Origin: Erwinia_E haradaeae_G | GTDB taxonomy: Bacteria > Pseudomonadota > Gammaproteobacteria > Enterobacterales > Enterobacteriaceae | DNA: 64,000 nucleotides | Direction: 5' to 3' | NCBI RefSeq assembly: GCF_900698955.1 | Contig: NZ_LR217720.1 | Coordinates: 62,001-126,000 of the forward strand | Shown here: positions 27,681 to 35,196 of the stretch, piece by piece | How the letters are laid out: the number at the start of each line of letters is the position of its first letter | Position numbering within the stretch: position 1 is the stretch's first letter | Position numbers and translations under genes: made by a program | The notes under the pieces: generated by a model | What the model was told of the DNA's origin: nothing | The model's input: only the letters and a program-made list of their open reading frames with translations | Databases searched by the model: none

Positions 27681-29027
27681 ATGTCTCACAATCTTATTAT
27701 AGCGAAATTTGGCGGTAGCAGTGTAGCTGACTATATAGCTATGAATCACAGTGCTGATGTAGTGTTGTCTAATCCCGCGATACGCTTAGTGGTAGTATCT
27801 GCATCCGCGGGAGTAACGAACCAGTTATTAATATTAGCCACCAGTTCCAATAAGCAGCAGCGCTTGCACGTATGGGCCGATATTATTCGTATTCAACATG
27901 CTATTCTTGAGTGGATGCCTTATCAGGAGTCAATTTGGAGTAAAATAAATGATATCCTTGGGAAAATTAAAATCTTATCTGGTATTGCAGAGTTTGTTAC
28001 TTCTGCTGAATTGACAGACGATCTCATCAGCTGTGGTGAATTAATGTCCAGTTTGCTCTTTGTTGAAGTTCTCCGTCAGCGTAAAATGGTAGTTGAATGG
28101 TTTGATGTACGCTACGTAATGCGTACCAACGCATGCTTTGGTTGTGCTGAGCCAGACACTAGAATATTAGGAGACTTGGTACATCAGAAATTAAAACCTC
28201 ATCTATCAGAAGCGATAATTGTTACACAAGGATTTATTGGTCAAGACAAACAAGGTAGAACAACAACCTTAGGGCGCGGAGGAAGTGATTATACTGCCGC
28301 AATATTAGGCGAGGCGCTGCAGGTTAAAAGGATTGATATCTGGACTGATGTGTCAGGTATTTATACGATTGATCCACATTTAGTTCCTTCTGCTAAACGT
28401 ATTAATGAAATTACGTTTTCAGAAGCTGCTATAATGGCAGTTTTTGGTGCAAAAGTATTACATCCAGGAACTTTATTACCTGCAGTACGTAGTGATATAT
28501 CGATATTTATTGGCTCTAGTAAAAATCCGACAGCTGGTGGAACAATAGTATCTGGTAAGAATAATAACTTGCCTATATTTCGAGCTCTTACTTTACGTCG
28601 TAAGCAGATGTTGCTTACATTACATAGCATTACAAGCTTCTCAAGAAGTTTTCTCGACAGGGTGTTTAAAACTTGTCTGCATCATAATGTTTCAACAGAA
28701 CTAATTATGATTTCTAAGGTAAGCGTATCATTAATTATCGATGTGTCCCACTCATCCACAACAATAACTAACCTTCTGCTTTCATCACTTTTGAGTGAGC
28801 TTTCCTCTTTTTGTATATTGCAAGTAGAAGAGAATTTAGCGTTAGTTGCAATTATTGGCAACTCAGTATTTCCGATTCATAGTGTGAGTCAAGAGGTATT
28901 ACGCCTATTAGGTTTTGTGAATTTACGTATATGTTGTTATGGGAATCAATTTATTTTTTGTTTGTTAGTACATGATCATCATGCTGAAAAAATAATAACA
29001 ATCTTACACCGTAAGATCTTTGAATGA
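27681..29027 (+). CDS. lysC: Lysine-sensitive-type aspartokinase III
   Basis: Phosphorylates aspartate, the entry to lysine (and DAP). 448 residues against 449 in E. coli. The kinase domain has the N-terminal KFGGSSVAD, GRTTTLGRGGSDYTAA at 192-207, and VLHPGTLLPAVR. Tandem ACT domains begin at about residue 300. Many positions known to control lysine inhibition are changed: I251 for E250, S319 for M318, S323 for G323, T339 for V339, E340 for D340, I344 for T344, K346 for E346, I352 for T352. S321, F324, L325, S338 and S345 remain. Start ATG 27681 fits E. coli but has no clear Shine-Dalgarno. Confidence 0.96.
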   Translation: MSHNLIIAKFGGSSVADYIAMNHSADVVLSNPAIRLVVVSASAGVTNQLLILATSSNKQQRLHVWADIIRIQHAILEWMPYQESIWSKINDILGKIKILSGIAEFVTSAELTDDLISCGELMSSLLFVEVLRQRKMVVEWFDVRYVMRTNACFGCAEPDTRILGDLVHQKLKPHLSEAIIVTQGFIGQDKQGRTTTLGRGGSDYTAAILGEALQVKRIDIWTDVSGIYTIDPHLVPSAKRINEITFSEAAIMAVFGAKVLHPGTLLPAVRSDISIFIGSSKNPTAGGTIVSGKNNNLPIFRALTLRRKQMLLTLHSITSFSRSFLDRVFKTCLHHNVSTELIMISKVSVSLIIDVSHSSTTITNLLLSSLLSELSSFCILQVEENLALVAIIGNSVFPIHSVSQEVLRLLGFVNLRICCYGNQFIFCLLVHDHHAEKIITILHRKIFE

Positions 29028-29034
29028 TCATTCC

Positions 29035-29056
29035 ATGGTGGGTATAAATCTACCAT
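29035..29056 (+). terminator. Likely terminator of lysC
   Basis: Nine-bp stem, ATGGTGGGT (29035-29043) with ATCTACCAT (29048-29056), including two G-U pairs, loop ATAA. It starts 8 bases after the lysC stop and is followed by T-rich TCATTATATTTTTATT. Confidence 0.45.
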
Positions 29057-29678
29057 TCATTATATTTTTATTAATTGACAAAAAGTAATAAATCGTTTTT
29101 TATAGTATTATTTATGATATATTTTTTCGTAAGAAAATTGATCTATTGCAATTTCGATCTATTTTATCATGGTTTAACGGTTAAGTAATTGTATTAAAAG
29201 TGATCTTCTTAAGGAATTTATAAATTAAACATTATATTTTTAGATCTTACAAAATAAATATGATAGATAAAGAGATATGCATTATACATATTCTTAAGAA
29301 TGAATATCATGAATATGCATGTTGTATTTTACAGTGCATGCTGATTTTATCTTAAAGCGTAAGTAATATATGTAACCAAAGCACATATATCTTTTGTTCT
29401 TGAGTAATGATATTATGTATAATATTTGAATATATTACGATGATTTTGTCATTTGGTAATATTTATTGCTAATTATTCTATTATTAGAAAAATATAGAAA
29501 AATATTTTATTATATATTATAATATAACATAGGTGATGACGTAAACGTAAAAGGGTATTGTGTTATTAGAAAATGTTGTTGACACGTGTGCAGTAGATAT
29601 CGCGGAGTTTTAATTAATGGTTTTTATATAGATAGTTAAATGATTACTTAGTCTTGCAGTTTACAAAGAGAATATAGA

Positions 29679-29708
29679 GGAATCTTGTCCTGCATAGGAC
29701 AAGATTCC
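29679..29708. other. Perfect 13-bp hairpin between lysC and nuoA
   Basis: Arms GGAATCTTGTCCT (29679-29691) and AGGACAAGATTCC (29696-29708) with tetraloop GCAT. No T-run follows on either strand, so it is not a standard terminator. It lies about 450 bp upstream of the nuo operon. Confidence 0.6.
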
Positions 29709-30154
29709 ATGTGCGTCTCATTGATTAGACTATAATAATTTTATTGTATAGGTATGAGTATGATCGTACTTATTGAGACCTTTATATGATATCTGAATGT
29801 TTTTAATGTGACATTAAAATGTTTTTGGATGTCATGGTAAAAACTATATAGAGATCTTACAATAAGAGGGATAACAATCCATTTTCCATGATTTTAAGTG
29901 GTATGTAATCTTAAATATAGGTTGTTTCCGTATTTTATTACGAAATAAATATTTTAGTAACCAACTATATGATAGGTAAGATAGTCAAAGGTTAATCTAA
30001 GATAACTTCATTAAAGAGAACACACACGTATTAATTTTTTATCGATATCATTAGAGTTATAAATTCTATATATGTTATATGTTAACAGAATCTTAGATGC
30101 TATCTAAAATCGAGAACAGTATTGGTTATTTTCACTTTGATTGAGTGTATCAAG

Positions 30155-30580
30155 ATGTCAAAAATGATAGAAATTATGTTTCATGAATGGATATTTTTTA
30201 TTTTTTTTATTACCGTAGTATGCCTGGGCATAGCGCTCTTATCCATATCATGCCTGTTAGGCGGGAAGACGCATGGACGATACACGCACACGCCATTTGA
30301 ATCTGGTATTATTTCTGTAGGTAGCGCTCGGTTGTGCTTCTCGGTGAAGTTCTATTTAATTGCTATATTTTTTGTGATTTTTGACGTTGAGGCTCTGTAT
30401 CTTTATACGTGGTCCACTTCTATTCGTGAAAATGGTTGGATGGGGTTTTCTGAAGCTACCGCATTTATTTTGATCTTATTGGTGGGTCTATTTTATCTTG
30501 TGCGTATTGGCGCCCTTGACTGGTCCCCAATAAGTCGTAAGATTGATATTAAGAACGATACTATTTTACATAATGCATGA
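30155..30580 (+). CDS. nuoA: NADH-quinone oxidoreductase subunit A
   Basis: A small membrane subunit of respiratory complex I. 141 residues from the ATG at 30155 (MSKMIEIMFHEW); E. coli has 147. An in-frame TTG at 30122 would add 11 residues without homology. Three membrane helices are visible (about 10-32, 60-80, 90-112). Conserved blocks are PFESGI, SARLCFSVKFYLIAIFFVIFDVEALYLY, and YLVRIGALDW. First gene of a complete nuo operon and the likely promoter-proximal end. Confidence 0.93.
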   Translation: MSKMIEIMFHEWIFFIFFITVVCLGIALLSISCLLGGKTHGRYTHTPFESGIISVGSARLCFSVKFYLIAIFFVIFDVEALYLYTWSTSIRENGWMGFSEATAFILILLVGLFYLVRIGALDWSPISRKIDIKNDTILHNA

Positions 30581-30645
30581 TGCATTATAATACATACTTA
30601 ATATGTACAACGATTAATCGATTATGATGTAAAAAGGTATAACTT

Positions 30646-31320
30646 ATGGAGTACACTTTAACGCGTCCAAGCCAAGATGGTGAGAATGACCGTTATCCTT
30701 TACATAAAGAAGTAGACGTGATTGATCCATTAGAGAAATACGTACATAAAAATATATTTCTTGGAAAGTTAGAGCATATTTTACATGATGTAGTCAATTG
30801 GGGGCGTAAAAATTCTCTGTGGCCATTTAATTTTGGTCTATCTTGTTGTTATGTAGAAATGACAACTTCATTTACTGCAGTACATGATATTGCTCGATTT
30901 GGTTCGGAAGTGATTCGTATATCACCACGACAAGCAGATTTGATGGTGATAGCAGGGACGTGTTTTACTAAAATGGCTCCAGTAATACAACGTTTATATG
31001 ATCAAATGCTTTCTCCAAAATGGGTAATTTCAATGGGGGCATGTGCAAACTCTGGTGGTATGTATGATATATATTCAGTAGTTCAGGGTGTCGATAAATT
31101 TCTGCCAGTAGATGTATATATCCCGGGTTGCCCGCCGCGTCCAGAGGCTTATATACAAGCGTTATTATTACTACAAGAATCAATTGGTAAAGAGCGGCGA
31201 CCCTTGTCACCCTTAATGCATGAACAAGGTGTTTATCGTGCTAAGATGCCAGCGGAGCGAGATAGAAAAAACGCAGAACGTATGGCTATGACAGATGTAT
31301 GCACATCAGAGAAAACTTAA
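30646..31320 (+). CDS. nuoB: NADH-quinone oxidoreductase subunit B
   Basis: Peripheral-arm subunit carrying cluster N2, the last Fe-S centre before quinone. 224 residues (E. coli 220). The [4Fe-4S] ligands C67, C68, C133 and C162 are present in GLSCCYVEM, GACANSGG and IPGCPPRPE. The ATG at 30646 has AAGG about 9 bases upstream. 65 bp after nuoA. The C-terminal tail after about 190 is polar and poorly conserved, as in enteric homologues. Confidence 0.96.
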   Translation: MEYTLTRPSQDGENDRYPLHKEVDVIDPLEKYVHKNIFLGKLEHILHDVVNWGRKNSLWPFNFGLSCCYVEMTTSFTAVHDIARFGSEVIRISPRQADLMVIAGTCFTKMAPVIQRLYDQMLSPKWVISMGACANSGGMYDIYSVVQGVDKFLPVDVYIPGCPPRPEAYIQALLLLQESIGKERRPLSPLMHEQGVYRAKMPAERDRKNAERMAMTDVCTSEKT

Positions 31321-31461
31321 TGCTGCATATAAATTAAAATGATAGATATGTATTACAACACTGAATTTTGAAGTATAAGGTATTGTGCAATGACGTAGGT
31401 CAGCTGACTATGAAACTAGCATGAGGTATAAGTCAAGCAGGTCAGATATAGTGAATATTGT

Positions 31462-33261
31462 ATGATAGATTTAAGCAAGAAAGACTTGGCGCAATCACAA
31501 CAGGAGCGTCAAGATCATCAAGATGACCCCTTGCTCAAAGAGTTAAGTCAACGTTTTGGAGCAGATTCTTTTATCTTACAAGCTACACGTACCGGTATGC
31601 AAGTAGCCTGGGTGCGTCGTGATCAATTACTAAAAATTATTACATTTCTTTACGAATTATTCAAACCTTATGTAATGTTGTATGACTTGCATGGCATGGA
31701 TGAACGTCAAAGAATATATCGTCTAGGTTTACCAGAAGCAGAGTTCTCTGTTTTTTATCATCTGATTTTCATAAAAGAGAATCGTGATCTAATGCTTAAA
31801 TTGGCGTTATTTGAGCATGATCTACATGTACCCACAATCAGTCATATTTTTCCTAATGCTAATTGGTATGAGTGCGAAACTTGGGAAATGTTTGGTATTG
31901 ATATTATTGGCCACCCTCATTTAAGGCGTATTATCATGCCACAAAGTTGGAAAGGGCATCCACTGCGTAAGGATTATCCAGCTCGCGCGACTGAATTTGA
32001 TCCCTTTGAGCTTACAAAGAAGAAAGAAGATTCAGAAATGGAATCACTACTTTTCCGTCCAGAAGATTGGGGATTACACCGTTCAAATGCTCACGAGGAT
32101 TTTATGTTTCTTAATCTCGGACCAAATCATCCTTCGGTACATGGAGCATTTCGTATTATTCTACAACTTGATGGTGAAGAGATTGTTAACTGTATACCGG
32201 ATATTGGTTACCACCATCGTGGCGCAGAAAAAATGGGTGAGCGTCAGTCCTGGCATAGCTATATCCCATATACCGATCGTATTGAATACCTTGGTGGTTG
32301 TGTTAATGAGTTACCCTACGTCTTAGCAATAGAGAAATTAGCTGGAATTAGCGTATCAGAGCGTGTGGAAGTGATCCGTGTGATGTTATCTGAATTATTT
32401 CGCATTAATAGTCATTTATTATATATTTCGACTTTCATTCAGGATGTTGGCTCTATGTCGCCAGTATTTTTAGCTTTTACTGATCGTCAAAAAATTTATG
32501 ATATAATAGAAGCTATTACTGGCGCGCGCATGCACCCAGCCTGGTTTCGGATTGGTGGGGTAGCACATGATCTACCTCGAGGATGGGAAAGACTCCTTCG
32601 TGAACTGCTACTCTGGTTACCAAAACGTTTAAGCATATATGAGAATGCAGCTTTAAAAAACTCCATCTTAATTGCGCGTGCTAAAAATGTGGCCGCATAT
32701 AATATGGAGGAAGCGTTAGCATGGGGAACTACTGGCGCGGGGTTACGTGCTACTGGTTTAGATTTTGATGTACGTAAATGGCGCCCTTATTCCGGTTATG
32801 AAAACTTTGAGTTTGAAGTACCTACTGGTCATGGTGTAAGTTGTTCTTATACTCGAGTCCTCCTTAAGATGGAAGAAATACGCCAGAGTATGCGAATTTT
32901 AGCACAATGTTTACGAAATATGCCCGAGGGCCCCATAAAAGCTGATCACCCACTAACTACACCGCCGCCTAAAGAGAAAACGTTACAGCATATTGAAACT
33001 TTAATCACTCATTTTCTCCAGCTTTCATGGGGTCCTGTAATACCAGCTAATGAATCTTTCCAGATGATAGAAGCGACTAAAGGGATTAATAGTTACTATT
33101 TAACTAGTGATGGGAATACGATAAGTTATCGCACGCGTATTCGTACACCTAGTTTTCCACATTTACAACAGATTCCATCGGTGATAAAAGGGAGTTTAGT
33201 GTCAGACTTAATTGTGTATCTTGGTAGTATTGATTTTGTGATGTCAGATGTGGATCGCTAA
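31462..33261 (+). CDS. nuoC: NADH-quinone oxidoreductase subunit C/D (fused)
   Basis: A 599-residue fusion of the 30-kDa (NuoC, about 1-185) and 49-kDa (NuoD, about 205-599) subunits, the arrangement of enterics (E. coli NuoCD about 600). The NuoC part carries NANWYECETWEMFGI and GHPLRKDYPARATEF. The NuoD part carries FLNLGPNHPSVHGAFR, PDIGYHHRGAEKM and the ending LVSDLIVYLGSIDFVMSDVDR. These form the quinone-reduction site with NuoB. The ATG at 31462 has no clear ribosome site and lies 141 bp after nuoB, a larger gap than elsewhere in the operon. Confidence 0.96.
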   Translation: MIDLSKKDLAQSQQERQDHQDDPLLKELSQRFGADSFILQATRTGMQVAWVRRDQLLKIITFLYELFKPYVMLYDLHGMDERQRIYRLGLPEAEFSVFYHLIFIKENRDLMLKLALFEHDLHVPTISHIFPNANWYECETWEMFGIDIIGHPHLRRIIMPQSWKGHPLRKDYPARATEFDPFELTKKKEDSEMESLLFRPEDWGLHRSNAHEDFMFLNLGPNHPSVHGAFRIILQLDGEEIVNCIPDIGYHHRGAEKMGERQSWHSYIPYTDRIEYLGGCVNELPYVLAIEKLAGISVSERVEVIRVMLSELFRINSHLLYISTFIQDVGSMSPVFLAFTDRQKIYDIIEAITGARMHPAWFRIGGVAHDLPRGWERLLRELLLWLPKRLSIYENAALKNSILIARAKNVAAYNMEEALAWGTTGAGLRATGLDFDVRKWRPYSGYENFEFEVPTGHGVSCSYTRVLLKMEEIRQSMRILAQCLRNMPEGPIKADHPLTTPPPKEKTLQHIETLITHFLQLSWGPVIPANESFQMIEATKGINSYYLTSDGNTISYRTRIRTPSFPHLQQIPSVIKGSLVSDLIVYLGSIDFVMSDVDR

Positions 33262-33263
33262 TT

Positions 33264-33779
33264 ATGTATGAGAAGAGGATTAAAGTTGATACACTGTACG
33301 TCCCTCATAATAGTACACTCAGTGATATAGAGCGCGATGCTATAGTACACGAGAAGGATTTCTACGAAGATAATCGTGCGATCGTCATTGAGGCGTTAAA
33401 GATTGTACAAAAAAATAGAGGATGGGTATCAGATAGTCTCATCAAGGATATTGCTAATCTTTTAGATCTTCCCCCGAGTGATGTAGAGGGTGTTGCAACT
33501 TTTTATAGTCAAATTTATCGTAGACCGGTCGGTCGTCATATTATTAGGTATTGTGACAGTGTGGTTTGTTATCTGATGGGATATGAGATGATTCAGTCTA
33601 CATTAGAAGAATATTTAAAAATTCATCCTGGGCAGACTACAGAGGATAAACGTTTTACATTGCTACCCACTTGTTGTTTGGGGAATTGTGACAAGGCGCC
33701 CACTATGATGATTAATACAATGACTTACGGTAATCTTACGTCAATAGATATTGCAAAACTGCTGGAACAGTATCCATGA
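33264..33779 (+). CDS. nuoE: NADH-quinone oxidoreductase subunit E
   Basis: The 24-kDa subunit with [2Fe-2S] cluster N1a, part of the NADH-oxidising module with NuoF and NuoG. 171 residues (E. coli 166). Ligand cysteines lie in RYCDSVVCYL (C-x4-C) and LPTCCLGNCDKAP (C-x3-C). Starts 2 bp after nuoCD and ends in an ATGA overlap with nuoF, so the three genes are translationally coupled. Confidence 0.95.
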   Translation: MYEKRIKVDTLYVPHNSTLSDIERDAIVHEKDFYEDNRAIVIEALKIVQKNRGWVSDSLIKDIANLLDLPPSDVEGVATFYSQIYRRPVGRHIIRYCDSVVCYLMGYEMIQSTLEEYLKIHPGQTTEDKRFTLLPTCCLGNCDKAPTMMINTMTYGNLTSIDIAKLLEQYP

Positions 33780-35065
33780 GACAGATTCAGCGTACGGCTT
33801 ATACACATCCTTTAACTTGGCGCATGCGAGAAGATAACAAGCCAGTTTTTCTAGAGGAATACCTTAAGAAAAATGGGTATCATGGTGCAGAAAAAGCATT
33901 AACCGGTATGACTGCCAGTGAAGTGGTTGATTTAGTGCGCCAGTCTGGATTAAAAGGGCGTGGTGGCGCAGGCTTTCCGACTGGATTGAAGTGGAGCCTT
34001 ATGCCACAAGATACATCAGAAAATACCCGATATTTGTTATGCAATGCAGATGAAATGGAACCTGGTACGTATAAAGATCGTTTATTAATGGAGAAAATGC
34101 CACACCAATTAATAGAGGGAATGTTAATTAGTGCTTACGCATTGCAAGTGTGTAGAGGGTATATTTTTCTTAGAGGTGAATACATTGAAGCGGAGCTAAA
34201 CTTACGTCGTGCCATTAAAGAAGCAAAAATAGCAGGATTTCTGGGAAAGTGTATTTTTTTTACTAACTTTCACTTAGATATTATCATCCATACTGGAGCG
34301 GGTCGTTATATTTGTGGTGAAGAAACAGCCTTGATGAATTCATTAGAAGGACGTCGGGCGAATCCACGATCCAAACCCCCGTTTCCATCTTACATAGGGG
34401 TATGGGGTAAACCAACCTGTGTTAATAATGTCGAAACGCTTTCTAATATTCCAGCGATTCTTGAGCATGGTGTAGAGTGGTACACAGGGCTATCAAAAAG
34501 CGCTGATACAGGGACCAAAATGATGGGTTTTTCTGGTCGCGTAAAACACCCAGGTGTATGGGAGCTGCCATTTGGCATTACTGCGCGAGAACTTTTGGAA
34601 GATTATGCAGGAGGTTTGTGTGACGGATTAAAACTGAAAGCGTGGCAACCAGGTGGTGCGAGTACTGACTTTCTTACTGAGAAGGCACTGGATTTACCTA
34701 TGGAGTTTTCGAGTATTAATCAAGCCGGTAGTCGCCTGGGTACGGCGGTGGCAATGGCTGTTGATCATGAGATCAATATGGTAGCTTTAGTGTGTAATAT
34801 AGAAACATTCTTTTCTCGTGAATCTTGTGGTTGGTGTACCCCTTGTCGAGAAGGGTTACCGTGGAGTGTAAAAATATTACGTGCTCTAGAACACAAGAAA
34901 GGGCGACCCGGAGATATTGATATTTTGTTATATCTGTGTCGACAACTTGGTCCAGGTAAAACTTTTTGTGCTCATGCCCCCGGTGCGGCAGCTCCACTAC
35001 GAAGTGCTATTAAATATTTTTATGCAGAGTTTGAAGCCGGTATAGAAAGTTCAAAAAAAGCATGA
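33776..35065 (+). CDS. nuoF: NADH-quinone oxidoreductase subunit F
   Basis: The 51-kDa subunit that binds NADH and FMN and carries [4Fe-4S] cluster N3. 429 residues. The NADH/FMN site is seen in GLKGRGGAGFPTGLKWS and CNADEMEPGTYKDR, with HTGAGRYICGEETALMNSLEG after. The cluster cysteines are in ESCGWCTPCREG and GKTFCAHAPG. It overlaps nuoE by 4 bp. The protein ends ...FEAGIESSKKA, about 16 residues earlier than E. coli NuoF, and a 130-bp gap separates it from nuoG where E. coli genes touch. The missing tail lies outside all cofactor sites, so function should be intact. Confidence 0.95.
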   Translation: MRQIQRTAYTHPLTWRMREDNKPVFLEEYLKKNGYHGAEKALTGMTASEVVDLVRQSGLKGRGGAGFPTGLKWSLMPQDTSENTRYLLCNADEMEPGTYKDRLLMEKMPHQLIEGMLISAYALQVCRGYIFLRGEYIEAELNLRRAIKEAKIAGFLGKCIFFTNFHLDIIIHTGAGRYICGEETALMNSLEGRRANPRSKPPFPSYIGVWGKPTCVNNVETLSNIPAILEHGVEWYTGLSKSADTGTKMMGFSGRVKHPGVWELPFGITARELLEDYAGGLCDGLKLKAWQPGGASTDFLTEKALDLPMEFSSINQAGSRLGTAVAMAVDHEINMVALVCNIETFFSRESCGWCTPCREGLPWSVKILRALEHKKGRPGDIDILLYLCRQLGPGKTFCAHAPGAAAPLRSAIKYFYAEFEAGIESSKKA

Positions 35066-35170
35066 ATGATAAAGCGTGTGCAATTTTTAGCATTTAGTCT
35101 TATGAATGTCTTGTTTCAAATTGCACTATCTAAAAATTATGATCACGTGTCATGCTTGTAAGAGAACAAG

Positions 35171-35196
35171 TTTGGTGGAAGCATTTGGTGGAAGCA
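35171..35196. repeat. 13-bp tandem duplication over the nuoG ribosome site
   Basis: TTTGGTGGAAGCA occurs at 35171-35183 and again at 35184-35196. The second copy supplies the GGTGG spacer and the A of the nuoG ATG at 35196, so the translation-initiation region itself is duplicated. Confidence 0.85.

Larger units (their letters stand above)
29028..30154. other. lysC-nuoA spacer
   Basis: About 1.1 kb of AT-rich DNA. Besides the lysC terminator candidate it holds a perfect 13-bp hairpin at 29679-29708. No gene remnant recognised; the E. coli nuo regulator gene lrhA is absent. The nuo promoter should lie in the last few hundred bases. Confidence 0.55.
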
